Assembly (NCBI RefSeq): GCF_035917235.1
Contig: NZ_CP108423.1
Location: 6,663,501 to 6,727,500 of the forward strand
DNA from: Streptomyces sp. NBC_01294
Lineage (GTDB): Bacteria; Actinomycetota; Actinomycetes; Streptomycetales; Streptomycetaceae
Length of the DNA stretch: 64,000 bases
Reading direction: 5' to 3'
The notes beneath the pieces are model-generated. The model was given only the letters and a program-made list of their open reading frames with translations. It was not told the origin of the DNA and made no database searches. A program made the translations under genes and the position numbers. Below, piece by piece: positions 48,014 through 57,211 of this stretch; the first letter of the stretch is position 1, and every line of letters starts with the position of its first letter.

Positions 48014-49498
48014 ATGACCAAGCGTGAGCTGAGCGGCCAGCCCCTCGCCAATCCCGGGAAACTGTTCATCGGCGGCAGATGGGTTCCGGCCCAGGACGGC
48101 CGTACCGAGCCGGACATCAGCCCCGTGGACGGGCAGGAGATCGTGCCGGTGGCCCAGGCCACCGCCGCCGACGCGGACGCGGCCGTCGCCGCCGCCCGCA
48201 AGGCGTACGAGGAAGGCCCCTGGAGCAGACTGTCCGCCCAGGAGCGCGCGCTGCGGCTGAACCGGGTCGGTGAGCTCATCGAGCGCGACCTGGAGGAGAT
48301 CGCCCTGCTGGAGACCGTGGACATGGGCAAGCCGTTCGCGTTCTCCAGCACGGTCGACGCCCCCATGGCCGCCCAGCTCATGCACTACTACGCCGGCGCC
48401 GTGACCCGGGTCGACGGCTCCTCGCGGGCCCCGGCCGGCGGCCAGCTCGCCTACACCCTGCGCGAACCGCTGGGCGTGGTCTGCGCCATCACCCCGTTCA
48501 ACTTCCCGCTGCTGCTGTCGATGACGAAGATCGCACCGGCGCTCGCGGCGGGGAACACGGTGGTCCACAAGCCCTCCCCGGCCACCCCGCTCACCGCCCT
48601 GAAGATCGCCGAACTCTTCCAGGAGGCGGAGATCCCGGACGGCGTGCTGAACGTGATCACCGGTCCCGGCGTGGAACTGGGGGAGACCCTCACCGACCAC
48701 CCCGACATCGACAAGATCGCCTTCACCGGGTCCACCTCCGTCGGCCAGTCCATCATCCGCAAGGCGGCCGGCACCCTGAAGAAGGTGACGATGGAACTCG
48801 GCGGCAAGTCCGCCAACATCGTCTTCGCCGACGCCGACCTCGACGCCGCCGAGGAACTCGCCTTCTTCGGCATCTACTACAACAAGGGCGAGATCTGCAC
48901 CGCCGGCTCCCGGCTGCTGCTGCACCGGCCCATCCACGACGAAATGGTCGAACGCCTGGTCCGCCGGGCCGCCGCCCTCAAGCCCGGCGACCCGCGCGAC
49001 CCGGCCACCCTCTTCGGGCCGCTCGCCCACCGCGGCCAGTTCGACAAGGTCAGCTCCTACATCGAGGTCGGCGAGAAGGAAGGCGCGCTGCTGCGCACCG
49101 GAGGCACCGGCTGGACCCCCGAAGGCGCCTCCAGCCAGGGCCTGTACTTCCTGCCGACCATCTTCACGGGCGTCGACAACGGCATGCGGATCGCCCAGGA
49201 GGAGATCTTCGGACCCGTCCTGTCGATCATCCCCTTCGACACCGAGGAGGACGCCGTGCGCATCGCCAACGACAGCGCGTACGGCCTCGCCGCCGGCGTC
49301 CACACCAAGGACCTGCGGCGCGCCCACCGCGTCGCCTCGCAGATCAAGGCCGGCACGGTCTGGGTCAATTGCTACAACCAGTACGACCCCGCCGTGCCCT
49401 ACGGCGGCTACAAGGCCTCCGGCTACGGCCGCGAATGCGGCCCCGAGTCGCTGGAGAGCTACACCCAGACCAAGTCGGTCTGGATCGGCATGGACTGA
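48014..49498 (+). CDS. Aldehyde dehydrogenase (NAD(P)+)
   Basis: A 494-aa protein from ATG 48014 with GGAAGG upstream. All ALDH hallmarks are present: ITPFNFPLLL (oxyanion Asn), HKPSPATPL, FTGSTSVGQSI, the general base Glu261 in MELGGKSAN, the nucleophile Cys295 in EICTAGSR, and EEIFGPVLSI. It belongs to the betaine/phenylacetaldehyde-type superfamily. It would oxidise an aldehyde from the ThDP or GMC step to an acid. It sits between the Hsp31-like protein and the molybdenum hydroxylase genes. Confidence 0.94.
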   Translation: MTKRELSGQPLANPGKLFIGGRWVPAQDGRTEPDISPVDGQEIVPVAQATAADADAAVAAARKAYEEGPWSRLSAQERALRLNRVGELIERDLEEIALLETVDMGKPFAFSSTVDAPMAAQLMHYYAGAVTRVDGSSRAPAGGQLAYTLREPLGVVCAITPFNFPLLLSMTKIAPALAAGNTVVHKPSPATPLTALKIAELFQEAEIPDGVLNVITGPGVELGETLTDHPDIDKIAFTGSTSVGQSIIRKAAGTLKKVTMELGGKSANIVFADADLDAAEELAFFGIYYNKGEICTAGSRLLLHRPIHDEMVERLVRRAAALKPGDPRDPATLFGPLAHRGQFDKVSSYIEVGEKEGALLRTGGTGWTPEGASSQGLYFLPTIFTGVDNGMRIAQEEIFGPVLSIIPFDTEEDAVRIANDSAYGLAAGVHTKDLRRAHRVASQIKAGTVWVNCYNQYDPAVPYGGYKASGYGRECGPESLESYTQTKSVWIGMD

Positions 49499-49537
49499 CA
49501 CGGCATCGACTGACCATCCCTTTCCCGAGGAGCGTCA

Positions 49538-50152
49538 ATGCGGACAGGCATCATCGGCACCGGGCGGATCGGCACGGTCCTCGCGAGGATCCTCGTGGCG
49601 GCAGGCCACCAGGTCGTCCTGGCCAACGCCCGGGGCCCGCAGACCCTCGGCCCGCTCGTGGCCGAGCTGGGACGGGCGGCCTCGGCGGCGCACCCCGCCG
49701 AGGCCGCCGGCCAGGCCGAACTCCTGGTGCTGATGGTGCCCTTCGACAGCGTCCGGGGGCTGCTCCCGCCGCACGTCGTGCAGGACAAGGTGGTCGTCGA
49801 CGCGACGAACGCGTTCGGCGGCCCCGGCACACCGGCCGACCTCGGCGGGCGCGGCTCCAGCGACCTGGTCGCCGAGTGGTACCCCGACGCCCAGATCGTG
49901 AAATCCCTGAACACCATGCATTTCGAAACCCTCGCCGTCGCGGGCACCGCACCCGGAGAACGCCTGGCCCATTTCACCGCGGGCGACGACGTGAAAGCGA
50001 AGGAAATCGTCGCGGGAATCATCACGGATCTGGGATTCGCGCCCGTCGACACCGGCCCGCTGCACTCCGGGGGAATTCTCCAGCAACCCGGCGGGCCCCT
50101 CTTCAACCGGCCGCTCACGGAAGCGCAGGCGCTGGCATGGATATCACACTGA
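49538..50152 (+). CDS. NADP-dependent F420 reductase-like Rossmann protein
   Basis: A 204-aa protein from ATG 49538 with GAGGAG upstream. The N-terminus MRTGIIGTGRIGTVLARILV has the GxGxxG dinucleotide motif, then VVLANARGPQTL, with LLVLMVPFDSV and VVVDATNAFGG. This is the F420-reductase (COG2085) pattern, a hydride-transfer module; NADP preference is suggested by the Arg after the second strand. It may recycle F420 or reduce a pathway product. It overlaps the next gene by 16 nt. Confidence 0.85.
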   Translation: MRTGIIGTGRIGTVLARILVAAGHQVVLANARGPQTLGPLVAELGRAASAAHPAEAAGQAELLVLMVPFDSVRGLLPPHVVQDKVVVDATNAFGGPGTPADLGGRGSSDLVAEWYPDAQIVKSLNTMHFETLAVAGTAPGERLAHFTAGDDVKAKEIVAGIITDLGFAPVDTGPLHSGGILQQPGGPLFNRPLTEAQALAWISH

Positions 50153-50679
50153 AGGTGAACGGAAGACCCGAGCAGTTCTCGGCACAGCCGAACGAACTGC
50201 TCGTGGAACGGCTCCGCGACGGCCTCGGACTGACCGGAACCAAGGTCGGCTGCGACACCGGCCAGTGCGGCTCCTGCGTCGTCCGGCTCGACGGCAGGTC
50301 CGTCAAGAGCTGCCTGGTCCTCACCGCCGCGGCCGCCGGCTCCGAGGTGGCCACCATCGAGGGCGTCACCACCCCCGGCGGTGAACTGTCCGGCCTCCAG
50401 GAGGCACTGCGCCAGGAGCACGGCACCCAGTGCGGCTTCTGCACCCCCGGCATGGTCATGGCCCTCGGCGAGCTCGTCGACTCCACCGCCGGCGGCGCGG
50501 CCCCCACCGAGCCCGAGATCCGCGAGTGGCTCACCGGGAACCTGTGCCGCTGCACCGGCTACCACAGCGTCGTACGGGGCGTGCAGCGCGCCTGCGCGGC
50601 CACCCGCGCCGAGGCGCCCGCCGGTCTCCCCGAGGCCGGCACCGTCGCCGCATCCACCGCTGCCGGACAGGAGGTGTGA
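50137..50679 (+). CDS. Molybdenum hydroxylase [2Fe-2S] subunit (CoxS/XdhA-type)
   Basis: A 180-aa protein from ATG 50137 within the previous gene's end. Both iron-sulphur centres are intact: the plant-type site Cys39, Cys44, Cys47, Cys59 (GCDTGQCGSCVV) and the second at Cys99, Cys102, Cys137, Cys139 (CGFCTPGMV; NLCRCTGYH). It passes electrons from the molybdenum subunit to FAD in xanthine-dehydrogenase, aldehyde-oxidase or CO-dehydrogenase-type enzymes. A C-terminal Ala/Thr-rich tail of about 25 residues is unusual but harmless. Confidence 0.94.
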   Translation: MDITLKVNGRPEQFSAQPNELLVERLRDGLGLTGTKVGCDTGQCGSCVVRLDGRSVKSCLVLTAAAAGSEVATIEGVTTPGGELSGLQEALRQEHGTQCGFCTPGMVMALGELVDSTAGGAAPTEPEIREWLTGNLCRCTGYHSVVRGVQRACAATRAEAPAGLPEAGTVAASTAAGQEV

Positions 50680-50684
50680 GGGAC

Positions 50685-53090
50685 ATGACCGCAGTGACGG
50701 GGGACGCCCCTGCCGTGGGAGGCGGAGTGCTCGGGCAGCCGCTGGACAGCCGCGAGGACCCGCAGCTGCTGCGCGGCGAGGCGACGTACGTGGCGGACAT
50801 CGATCTGCCGGGCACCGCGCACATGGCCATCCTGGGCAGCCCGGTGGCCCACGCGAAGATCCTCTCCATCCAGACCAAGGCGGCCGAACAGCTGCCCGGC
50901 GTGCTGAAGGTGGCCACCGCCGCCGACTTCACCGACGTCATGCCGCTGCCCTGCATCTGGATCCCGGGCGGGGTCGAGAGCCACTTCCCGCCCCACCCCT
51001 ACGGACTTCCCGGCGCCCGCCCGGTCCTGACCGGCGACACCGTGCGGCACGTCGGCGACCCCATCGCCGTGGTCGTCGCCGAGACCCCGCGCCAGGCCGC
51101 CGCGGCGCTGGCCGCCATCGCCGTCGAGTACGAGCCGCTGCCCGTGGTCACCCGGGCCGACGAGGCGCTCGCCGACGGCGCGCCCCAGCTCCACGAGGCC
51201 GTGCCGGGCAACCTGAACGCGTACTGGACCTGCGGCGACAAGGACCGCACCGACGCGGCCATCGCCGGGGCCGAGGTCACCGTCGAGCTCGACCTGGTCA
51301 ACCAGCGCACCATCAACAGCCCCATCGAGCCGCGCGGCGCGGTCGGCGACTACAACGCCGCCACCGGCGAGTACACGCTCTACGCCACCACCCAGGGCCC
51401 GCACAACCACCGCTTCCTGCTCTCCGCGCTGGTCCTCGGCATCCCCTTCAACAAACTCCGGGTGATCGCCCCGACCGTCGGGGGCAGCTTCGGCACCAAG
51501 GGCTACCTGTACCCCGACATGGCGCTGGTCCTGCTGCTCTCCAAGGCGCTCGGCCGGCCCGTGAAGTGGGTGGACACCCGCACCGGCCTGATGAACTCCA
51601 CCGTCCAGGGCCGTGACCACCGCCAGCACGTCACGCTGGCCGGCACCCGCGACGGCCGGATCACCGCCGTGCGCTGCACCAGCTACGCCAACCTCGGCGC
51701 GTACCCCTCGACGATCGGCCCCGGTGTCGCCACCGCCCTGATGGGCCGCTCCATCAGCGGGATGTACGACATCGACGCCGCGTTCTGCGAGGTCTACGCC
51801 GCCTTCACCAACACCGTCTCGCTCGGCGCCCAGCGCGGCAGCGGGCGCGCCGAGGCCGCCTTCCTCATGGAGCGCCTGGTCGACCGGTACGCCTCCGAGA
51901 TCGGCATGGACCCGGCGGCGGTGCGGCGCAAGAACCTGGTGCCGAAGGAGAAGTTCCCGTACGACAACGGTCTCGGCTGGACCTACGACTCCGGGAACTA
52001 CCAGCTGAACTTCGACAAGGCCATCGAGCTGTCCGGCTACGCCGACATGCCCGCCCGCAAGGCCGAGGCCCGCACCCGCGGCAAGCGCCTCGGCGTCGGC
52101 CTCGCCACGTACGTCGCGATCTGCGGGGTCGGCCCCTCCACCCGGATGTCCCAGGAGGGCATGCTCGGCGGCACCTGGGAGAGCGCGAACATCCGCGTCC
52201 ACCCGACCGGCGAGGTGACCGTCACCGTCGGCTCCGCCTCCACCGGCCAGAGCCACGGCACCGTCTTCGCGCAGGTCGCCGCCGACGAGCTCGGCATCGA
52301 CCCGGACACCGTCCAGGTCCTCGAAGGCGACACGCAGAAGGCCCCGTACGGGCAGGGCACCTACGGCTCCCGCTCCTACAGCATGGCCGCGCCCGCCGTC
52401 GCCCTCACCGCCCGGAAGATCAAGGGCAAGCTGGTCCGGGCCGGCGCCGTCTTCCTCGGCGTCCCCGAGGACAAGGTCGTCTACGCGGGCGGCAAGGTCT
52501 ACGAAGAGGGCAACGAGGAGAACACCAAGACCTTCGCCGAGCTGGCGATGGCCATGTGGTACGGCTGGGGACTGCCCCCGGAGATCGAGCCGGCCCTCGA
52601 CGAGACCACCCACTTCGACCCGCCGGACTTCAACTACCCCTTCGGGACGCACGTCGCGGTCGTCGAGATCGACGAACTGACCGGCGAGACCGAGGTGGTG
52701 GCCTACACCGCCGTCGACGACGCCGGGAACATCGGCAACCCGAAGATCGTCCACGGGCAGATCGAGGGCAGCATCGTCCACGGCCTCGGCCAGGCCCTCA
52801 TGGAGATCGCCGAATACGACGAGAACGGGCTGCTCGTCAGCGCCGACCTGGGCCACTACGCCCTGCCGCGCGCCGCCGACGTGCCGTTCTTCACGCTCGA
52901 CAAGACCGTCACGCCCAGCCCGCACAACCCGCTCGGCGCCAAGGGCGCGGGCGAGATCGCCACCGTCCCGCCCGCCGCGGCCGTCGTCAACGCCGTCGTC
53001 GACGCCCTCGCCGACCTGGGCGTCCGGCACATCGACATGCCGGTCACCCCCGAGAAGGTCTGGCGCCGCCTGAGAGGGGAATCCCAGTGA
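50685..53090 (+). CDS. Molybdenum hydroxylase large (molybdopterin) subunit
   Basis: An 801-aa protein from ATG 50685 with GTGAGGGA upstream. It has the CoxL/XDH architecture: N-terminal [49 protein letters not shown], the active-site loop GAQRGSGR at 381-388, and the catalytic Glu757 in [10 protein letters not shown]. The loop resembles the AYRGAGR of form II CO-dehydrogenase-like enzymes, not the AYRCSFR of true CO dehydrogenase, so it is an aldehyde or N-heterocycle hydroxylase rather than a CO oxidiser. It needs sulphurated Mo-cytosine dinucleotide, and xdhC lies 6 kb downstream. No cofactor genes such as mobA are close. Confidence 0.93.
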   Translation: MTAVTGDAPAVGGGVLGQPLDSREDPQLLRGEATYVADIDLPGTAHMAILGSPVAHAKILSIQTKAAEQLPGVLKVATAADFTDVMPLPCIWIPGGVESHFPPHPYGLPGARPVLTGDTVRHVGDPIAVVVAETPRQAAAALAAIAVEYEPLPVVTRADEALADGAPQLHEAVPGNLNAYWTCGDKDRTDAAIAGAEVTVELDLVNQRTINSPIEPRGAVGDYNAATGEYTLYATTQGPHNHRFLLSALVLGIPFNKLRVIAPTVGGSFGTKGYLYPDMALVLLLSKALGRPVKWVDTRTGLMNSTVQGRDHRQHVTLAGTRDGRITAVRCTSYANLGAYPSTIGPGVATALMGRSISGMYDIDAAFCEVYAAFTNTVSLGAQRGSGRAEAAFLMERLVDRYASEIGMDPAAVRRKNLVPKEKFPYDNGLGWTYDSGNYQLNFDKAIELSGYADMPARKAEARTRGKRLGVGLATYVAICGVGPSTRMSQEGMLGGTWESANIRVHPTGEVTVTVGSASTGQSHGTVFAQVAADELGIDPDTVQVLEGDTQKAPYGQGTYGSRSYSMAAPAVALTARKIKGKLVRAGAVFLGVPEDKVVYAGGKVYEEGNEENTKTFAELAMAMWYGWGLPPEIEPALDETTHFDPPDFNYPFGTHVAVVEIDELTGETEVVAYTAVDDAGNIGNPKIVHGQIEGSIVHGLGQALMEIAEYDENGLLVSADLGHYALPRAADVPFFTLDKTVTPSPHNPLGAKGAGEIATVPPAAAVVNAVVDALADLGVRHIDMPVTPEKVWRRLRGESQ

Positions 53091-53911
53091 TCCTCACCGA
53101 GTTCGACTACGTCCGGCCCACCGGCCTCGACGAGGCGCTGACCCTGCTGTCCGGGACGCGCGGCGCCCGGGTCCTGGCCGGCGGGCAGAGCCTGCTCCCC
53201 GACCTGCGCACGGGAGCCGAGCACGCCCGGCTGCTCGTCGACATCCGGCAGCTGGCGGACCTGCGGGGCATCGGGCGCACGGCCGACGGGATCCGCATCG
53301 GGGCGCTGACCACGCTCGCCGAACTCGCCACGGACCCGCTGGTGCTCGCCGAGGCACCGGAACTGGCCGCCGCGGCCCGCTCCAACGGCGACCCCCAGGT
53401 CCGCAACCTCGGCACCGTCGGCGGCAACCTCGCCGCCGCCGGGCGGGCCACCGACCTGCCCGTCGCCGCGCTCGCCGCCGACGCCGTCGTCGAACTGGCC
53501 GGTCCCGGCGGGCGGTCGACCCTGACTGCCGAGGAGTTCGCGGCCGGCAGCGCACCCGCCGGCACCGTCCTCACCGCCCTGCTGGTGCCCGCCGCCGGGC
53601 AGGCCGCCGCCTTCGAGAAGACCGCCGACCGGGCCACCCGCTACCCGGTGTGCGCCACCGCCGTACGGATCACCCCGAACGGCCCGCGCATCGCCGTCAC
53701 CGGAGCCACCTCCCGCGCGCTGCGGCTGCGCGGGGTCGAGGACCGGCTGCGCGGGGGTCCGTACAGCACGGACGCCGTGCTCGCCGCCTTCCGCGCCGAA
53801 CCCCGGGAGCTCTTCGTCCCCGGGCGCGGCACCTCGGCCGAGTACCTCGGCCACCTCGCGGGGGTCCTCACGGCCCGAGCCTTGCAGAGGGCCGGTCGGG
53901 CACTCGCCTGA
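53087..53911 (+). CDS. Molybdenum hydroxylase FAD subunit (CoxM-type)
   Basis: A 274-aa protein from GTG 53087 (GTGA overlap). It shows the CoxM/XDH FAD-binding motifs VLAGGQSLLPDLRTG and RNLGTVGGNLAAAGRATDLP, and a C-terminal domain (CATAVRITPNGPRIAVTGAT). Subunit order is small, large, medium, i.e. FeS-Mo-FAD. Together the three genes encode a complete heterotrimer whose natural acceptor (NAD, quinone or O2) is unknown. Confidence 0.93.
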   Translation: MILTEFDYVRPTGLDEALTLLSGTRGARVLAGGQSLLPDLRTGAEHARLLVDIRQLADLRGIGRTADGIRIGALTTLAELATDPLVLAEAPELAAAARSNGDPQVRNLGTVGGNLAAAGRATDLPVAALAADAVVELAGPGGRSTLTAEEFAAGSAPAGTVLTALLVPAAGQAAAFEKTADRATRYPVCATAVRITPNGPRIAVTGATSRALRLRGVEDRLRGGPYSTDAVLAAFRAEPRELFVPGRGTSAEYLGHLAGVLTARALQRAGRALA

Positions 53912-53965
53912 CCGGCCGCCACGGGGCCCGGAACGGGGCCCATCACGGGGGAGTTGAGTGAAGCA

Positions 53966-55231
53966 GTGGCCGAATCATCCAAGACGACCACGGGAGTGAC
54001 CGTGCACCCAGCCGCCCGCACGGCCCGTGCGGCCGGCGCGTCCAGAGGCTCCGGCTTCTGGGTGGTGGGCGCGGTGCTCGTCCTGCTGATGCTCTCCTCC
54101 TCCGTGCCCTCCGCCCTCTACGTGCTCTACCAGCAGGAGTGGGGGCTGTCCTCCGGCACGATCACGGTGGTCTTCGCCCTGTACGCCGTCACCGTGCTCG
54201 CCGGGCTCCTGCTCTTCGGGTCCCTCTCCGACACCCTGGGCCGGCGCCCGGTCCTGGCCGCCGGACTGGTCCTGGCGATCGTCTCCATGGCCCTGTTCGC
54301 CGCGGCCCAGGGGCTCGGGCTGCTCCTGGCCGCCCGCGCCGTGCAGGGGCTCGCCGTGGGCCTCGCCACCGGGGCGATGGGCGCGGCCCTGCTCGAACTC
54401 AGCCCCGCGTCGCGGCCCGCGCTCGGCGCCCAGGTCAACAGCGCTGGCCCGACCGTGGGCATCGGCCTTGGCGGGCTCGGCGCCGGACTGCTCGTGCAGT
54501 TCGCGCCCGCGCCGACCGTCCTGAGCTACCTGCTGCTGGTCGGGGCCTTCGCCGTGACCCTGGTGGGGGTGATCCGGATGCGAGAGAGCGCTCCGGGCGC
54601 CGGGGGCCGCTTCCGGGTGGTCCCGCACCGGATCCACGTACCGGCCGGCGCCCGCGGCCGCTTCGCCGTCCTTGTCCTGACCATCGTCGCCGTCTGGTCG
54701 GTGGGCGGCTTCTACCTCTCGCTCGGCCCGCACCTGGCGCTCTCGCTGCTGCAGTCCACCAACTACCTCGTCGGCGGCGCCACGGTCGCCCTGCTCGCCG
54801 GCGCCGCCACCGTCGCCCAGCTGGTGCTCGGCCGCACCGAGGCGCTGCGCACCGCCGTCCTCGGACTGCTCGGGCTGCTCGCCGGACTCGGCCTGGTGCT
54901 GCTGGCGCTGGGCCTCGGCTCGGCCGCCGTGTTCCTGGTGGCCACGGCCGTGCTCGGCAGCGGCTGGGGCGCCGCCTTCCTCGGTTCCTTCCGCGCGCTG
55001 AGCATGCTCGCCGAACCGGCGCACCGCGGTGAACTGACCGCCGCCGTCTACGTCTTCGCGTACCTCGCCATGAGCGCGCCGGCGGTCCTCGCCGGGATGC
55101 TCACCAACATCCACGGACTGCACCGCACCTCGGTCGGCTTCATGGCCGCCGTCGCGGGGGTGTGCGCGCTGGCCCTGCTGGCCACGCTGCGGCTGGCCGC
55201 CCGTACCCGCGCCGAGGGGAGCACGGCGTGA
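53966..55231 (+). CDS. MFS transporter
   Basis: A 421-aa membrane protein. GTG 53966 is chosen because GGGGGA ends 13 nt upstream; TTG 53954 is an in-frame alternative. About 12 hydrophobic segments are visible, with the MFS loop motif FGSLSDTLGRRPVLAAGLVL between TM2 and TM3. The N-terminus of about 30 residues is cytoplasmic and Ala/Thr-rich. It is an exporter or importer of a cluster substrate; it does not resemble a sugar-specific clade in any way I can see. Its stop overlaps the histidine-kinase start. Confidence 0.88.
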   Translation: MAESSKTTTGVTVHPAARTARAAGASRGSGFWVVGAVLVLLMLSSSVPSALYVLYQQEWGLSSGTITVVFALYAVTVLAGLLLFGSLSDTLGRRPVLAAGLVLAIVSMALFAAAQGLGLLLAARAVQGLAVGLATGAMGAALLELSPASRPALGAQVNSAGPTVGIGLGGLGAGLLVQFAPAPTVLSYLLLVGAFAVTLVGVIRMRESAPGAGGRFRVVPHRIHVPAGARGRFAVLVLTIVAVWSVGGFYLSLGPHLALSLLQSTNYLVGGATVALLAGAATVAQLVLGRTEALRTAVLGLLGLLAGLGLVLLALGLGSAAVFLVATAVLGSGWGAAFLGSFRALSMLAEPAHRGELTAAVYVFAYLAMSAPAVLAGMLTNIHGLHRTSVGFMAAVAGVCALALLATLRLAARTRAEGSTA

Positions 55232-56739
55232 GCGCCACGGAGCTGAGGTCCGCCCTGCACGGGCTGGAGATCTTCGCCGGGATCACCGACGAGCAGCTGG
55301 ACTGGCTGGTCTCGGTCTCGCAGCCGCGGGTCCTCGCCGACGGCGAGGTGCTCTTCCGGGACGGCGAGGAGGCCACCGGCTTCCACGTCCTGCTCTCGGG
55401 CGGTCTGGTCGTCACCAAGGTCGTCGACGGCCGGGAGGAGGTGCTCACCCGGCACTCCACCGAGGAGGAGAGCGCCGCCGCAGAGGACCACGACGGCAAG
55501 CCGTCGGCCGCGCACCGGTTCACCGGCGAGCTGCCGCTGCTGACCGACGGCGCGTACGTGGCCACCGCGGCCGCGAGCGGCCCGTCGACCACCGTCGTGG
55601 CGTACCCCAAGGCGGTCTTCTTCGAGATGCTGACCCGGTGCCACGGGGTGGCCGCCGTACTCATCCCCGTGCTGGCCTGGCGGATCAAGTCCTCCGAGGT
55701 GCAGGCCCGTAAACGGGCCACCGTGGAGGCGCTCGGCACGCTCGCCGCCGGGCTCGCGCACGAGCTGAACAACCCCGCGGCGGCCGTGGCCCGGGCGGCG
55801 CAGGAACTGGCCCCCGCCCTGGACCGGCTCACCCGCACCGCCCAGGCCTGGGGTGCGGCCGCCACCGGCGCGGAGCGCTCCGTCTTCGACCGGCTCGCCG
55901 ACGAGCTGGACAAGCTGCCGCCGCCGCTGACCACCGACCCGTTCGCCCAGGCCGACGCCGAGGAGGAGATCGCCGACTGGGCCGAGGAGGCGGGCACCGA
56001 ACGGCCCGGCCTGCTCGGCTCGGGGGTCTCGGACCTCGGCCTGGAGCTGGGCTGGCTGCTGGAGCGGCTGGAGGGAGTCGGCGAGCCGGCCCTCGCCTGC
56101 GCCCTGGACCACCTGGCGGCGCTGCTGGAGATCCGCTCGCTCGCCGCGGAGCTGCGGGCCGCGGGCCCCAGGATCTCCCAACTGGTCGCAGCGACCCGGG
56201 ATTACGCCAATCTCGACCGGGCGCCCGAACAGCGCTTCCGGGTGACCGAGGGGCTGGAGAACACGCTGGTCGTGCTGCGTGCCAAGCTCGCCGGCATCAG
56301 CATCGTGCGTGAGTACGAGCCCGACCTGCCCGAACTGACGGGCTATCCGAGCGAGTTGAACCAGGTGTGGACCAACCTGGTCGACAACGCCGCCGAGGCC
56401 ATGGAGGGCTCCGGCGTACTGACCCTGCGCGCCCGCGCCGAGGGCGTCTGCTTGCACGTCGAGATCGCCGACACCGGCCGCGGCATCCCGGAGGAATCCC
56501 TGCCGCGGATCTTCGAACCCTTCTACACCACCAAGGACGTGGGCAAGGGCACGGGACTGGGGCTGCACCTCAGCTACCGCATCGTGACCCAGCGCCACCA
56601 CGGGTCGATCACCGCCCACTCGCGGCCCGGTGAGACCCGGATGGTGGTCCGGCTGCCCTTCGCCGGCAGCGCCCGGTCCTGCGCCTCACCTGCCACGACA
56701 CCCGATACGGCACCCGCCGAGGGCACCTTCCCGAGTTGA
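55228..56739 (+). CDS. Histidine kinase with cyclic-nucleotide-binding-like input domain
   Basis: A 503-aa protein from GTG 55228, overlapping the transporter stop. Residues about 10-150 form a cNMP-binding-like beta roll (IFAGITDEQLDWLVSVSQPR; GFHVLLSGGLVVTK; GELPLLTDGAYVAT in the phosphate-cassette position). The H box is GLAHELNNP with His178. HATPase boxes follow (VWTNLVDNAAEAM, DTGRGIPEESL, KDVGKGTGLGLHLSYRI). A long helical insert (about 200-320) separates H box and ATPase domain. No membrane segment exists, so it is cytoplasmic. No response regulator is adjacent; it may signal to the receiver fusion at 31.2 kb or feed the partner switch. Confidence 0.88.
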   Translation: MSATELRSALHGLEIFAGITDEQLDWLVSVSQPRVLADGEVLFRDGEEATGFHVLLSGGLVVTKVVDGREEVLTRHSTEEESAAAEDHDGKPSAAHRFTGELPLLTDGAYVATAAASGPSTTVVAYPKAVFFEMLTRCHGVAAVLIPVLAWRIKSSEVQARKRATVEALGTLAAGLAHELNNPAAAVARAAQELAPALDRLTRTAQAWGAAATGAERSVFDRLADELDKLPPPLTTDPFAQADAEEEIADWAEEAGTERPGLLGSGVSDLGLELGWLLERLEGVGEPALACALDHLAALLEIRSLAAELRAAGPRISQLVAATRDYANLDRAPEQRFRVTEGLENTLVVLRAKLAGISIVREYEPDLPELTGYPSELNQVWTNLVDNAAEAMEGSGVLTLRARAEGVCLHVEIADTGRGIPEESLPRIFEPFYTTKDVGKGTGLGLHLSYRIVTQRHHGSITAHSRPGETRMVVRLPFAGSARSCASPATTPDTAPAEGTFPS

Positions 56740-56751
56740 AACGGAGTCGAC

Positions 56752-57093
56752 ATGGCCAAGTACGACATCTCCAAGCTGCACCCGGTGTTCGTCCGTCAGA
56801 TGGACGCGCTCGCCGCCCTGGACATCGAGGCGGTGATGAAGAACTACACCGACGACGCGGTGCTGCTGCGCTTCGAGGGGGTCTCGGTGGGCATCGAAGC
56901 CGTTCGCGAGACGTTCACCGGCTATCTCACCGTGAAGCCCACCCTGGTGGAACTCCAGGAGTACATCGAGACCGAGGACACCATCTTCTACCGGGCGATC
57001 ATGAACCTCAACGGTGAACCGGAGCACGCGTTCGGGACACTTGTCGTCCGCGATGGCCGGATCTGGCGGCAGACTGCGGGATTCGGCGGCTGA
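56752..57093 (+). CDS. SnoaL/NTF2-like protein 4
   Basis: A 113-aa protein from ATG 56752, 12 nt after the kinase. It reads MAKYDISKLHPVFVRQMDAL, then KNYTDDAVLLRFEGVSVGIE and HAFGTLVVRDGRIWRQTAGF, the NTF2/SnoaL pattern (as in DUF4440/SnoaL_2). It has the same fold as the three proteins at 36-37.3 kb but clusters with the kinase. It closes the large cluster and is followed by a terminator-like hairpin. It may be a ligand sensor or a small isomerase. Confidence 0.85.
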   Translation: MAKYDISKLHPVFVRQMDALAALDIEAVMKNYTDDAVLLRFEGVSVGIEAVRETFTGYLTVKPTLVELQEYIETEDTIFYRAIMNLNGEPEHAFGTLVVRDGRIWRQTAGFGG

Positions 57094-57117
57094 CGGCCGA
57101 AATCTGGGTAGCGTGTG

Positions 57118-57148
57118 CGGGGAGGGCGGCGAGAGAACGCCCTCCCCG
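57118..57148 (+). terminator. Hairpin closing the large cluster
   Basis: CGGGGAGGGCG and CGCCCTCCCCG form a perfect 11-bp stem with a 9-nt loop, 25 nt after the last SnoaL gene. Confidence 0.7.
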
Positions 57149-57178
57149 TATGTGTGGGCATACCACGGGTGCGCCGGA

Positions 57179-57190
57179 TGCATATATGCA
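57179..57190. promoter_or_regulatory. A/T-rich palindrome before the TMEM175 gene
   Basis: TGCATATATGCA is a perfect 12-bp palindrome, 21 nt before ATG 57212. TATATG inside could serve as -10. It may be a promoter/operator for the channel gene. Confidence 0.45.
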
Positions 57191-57211
57191 GGACATCGCA
57201 AAGGGGAGGCA

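Noticed and set aside
50685..53090. True carbon monoxide dehydrogenase
   Set aside because: The large-subunit loop is GAQRGSGR and lacks the Cys of AYRCSFR needed for CO oxidation.
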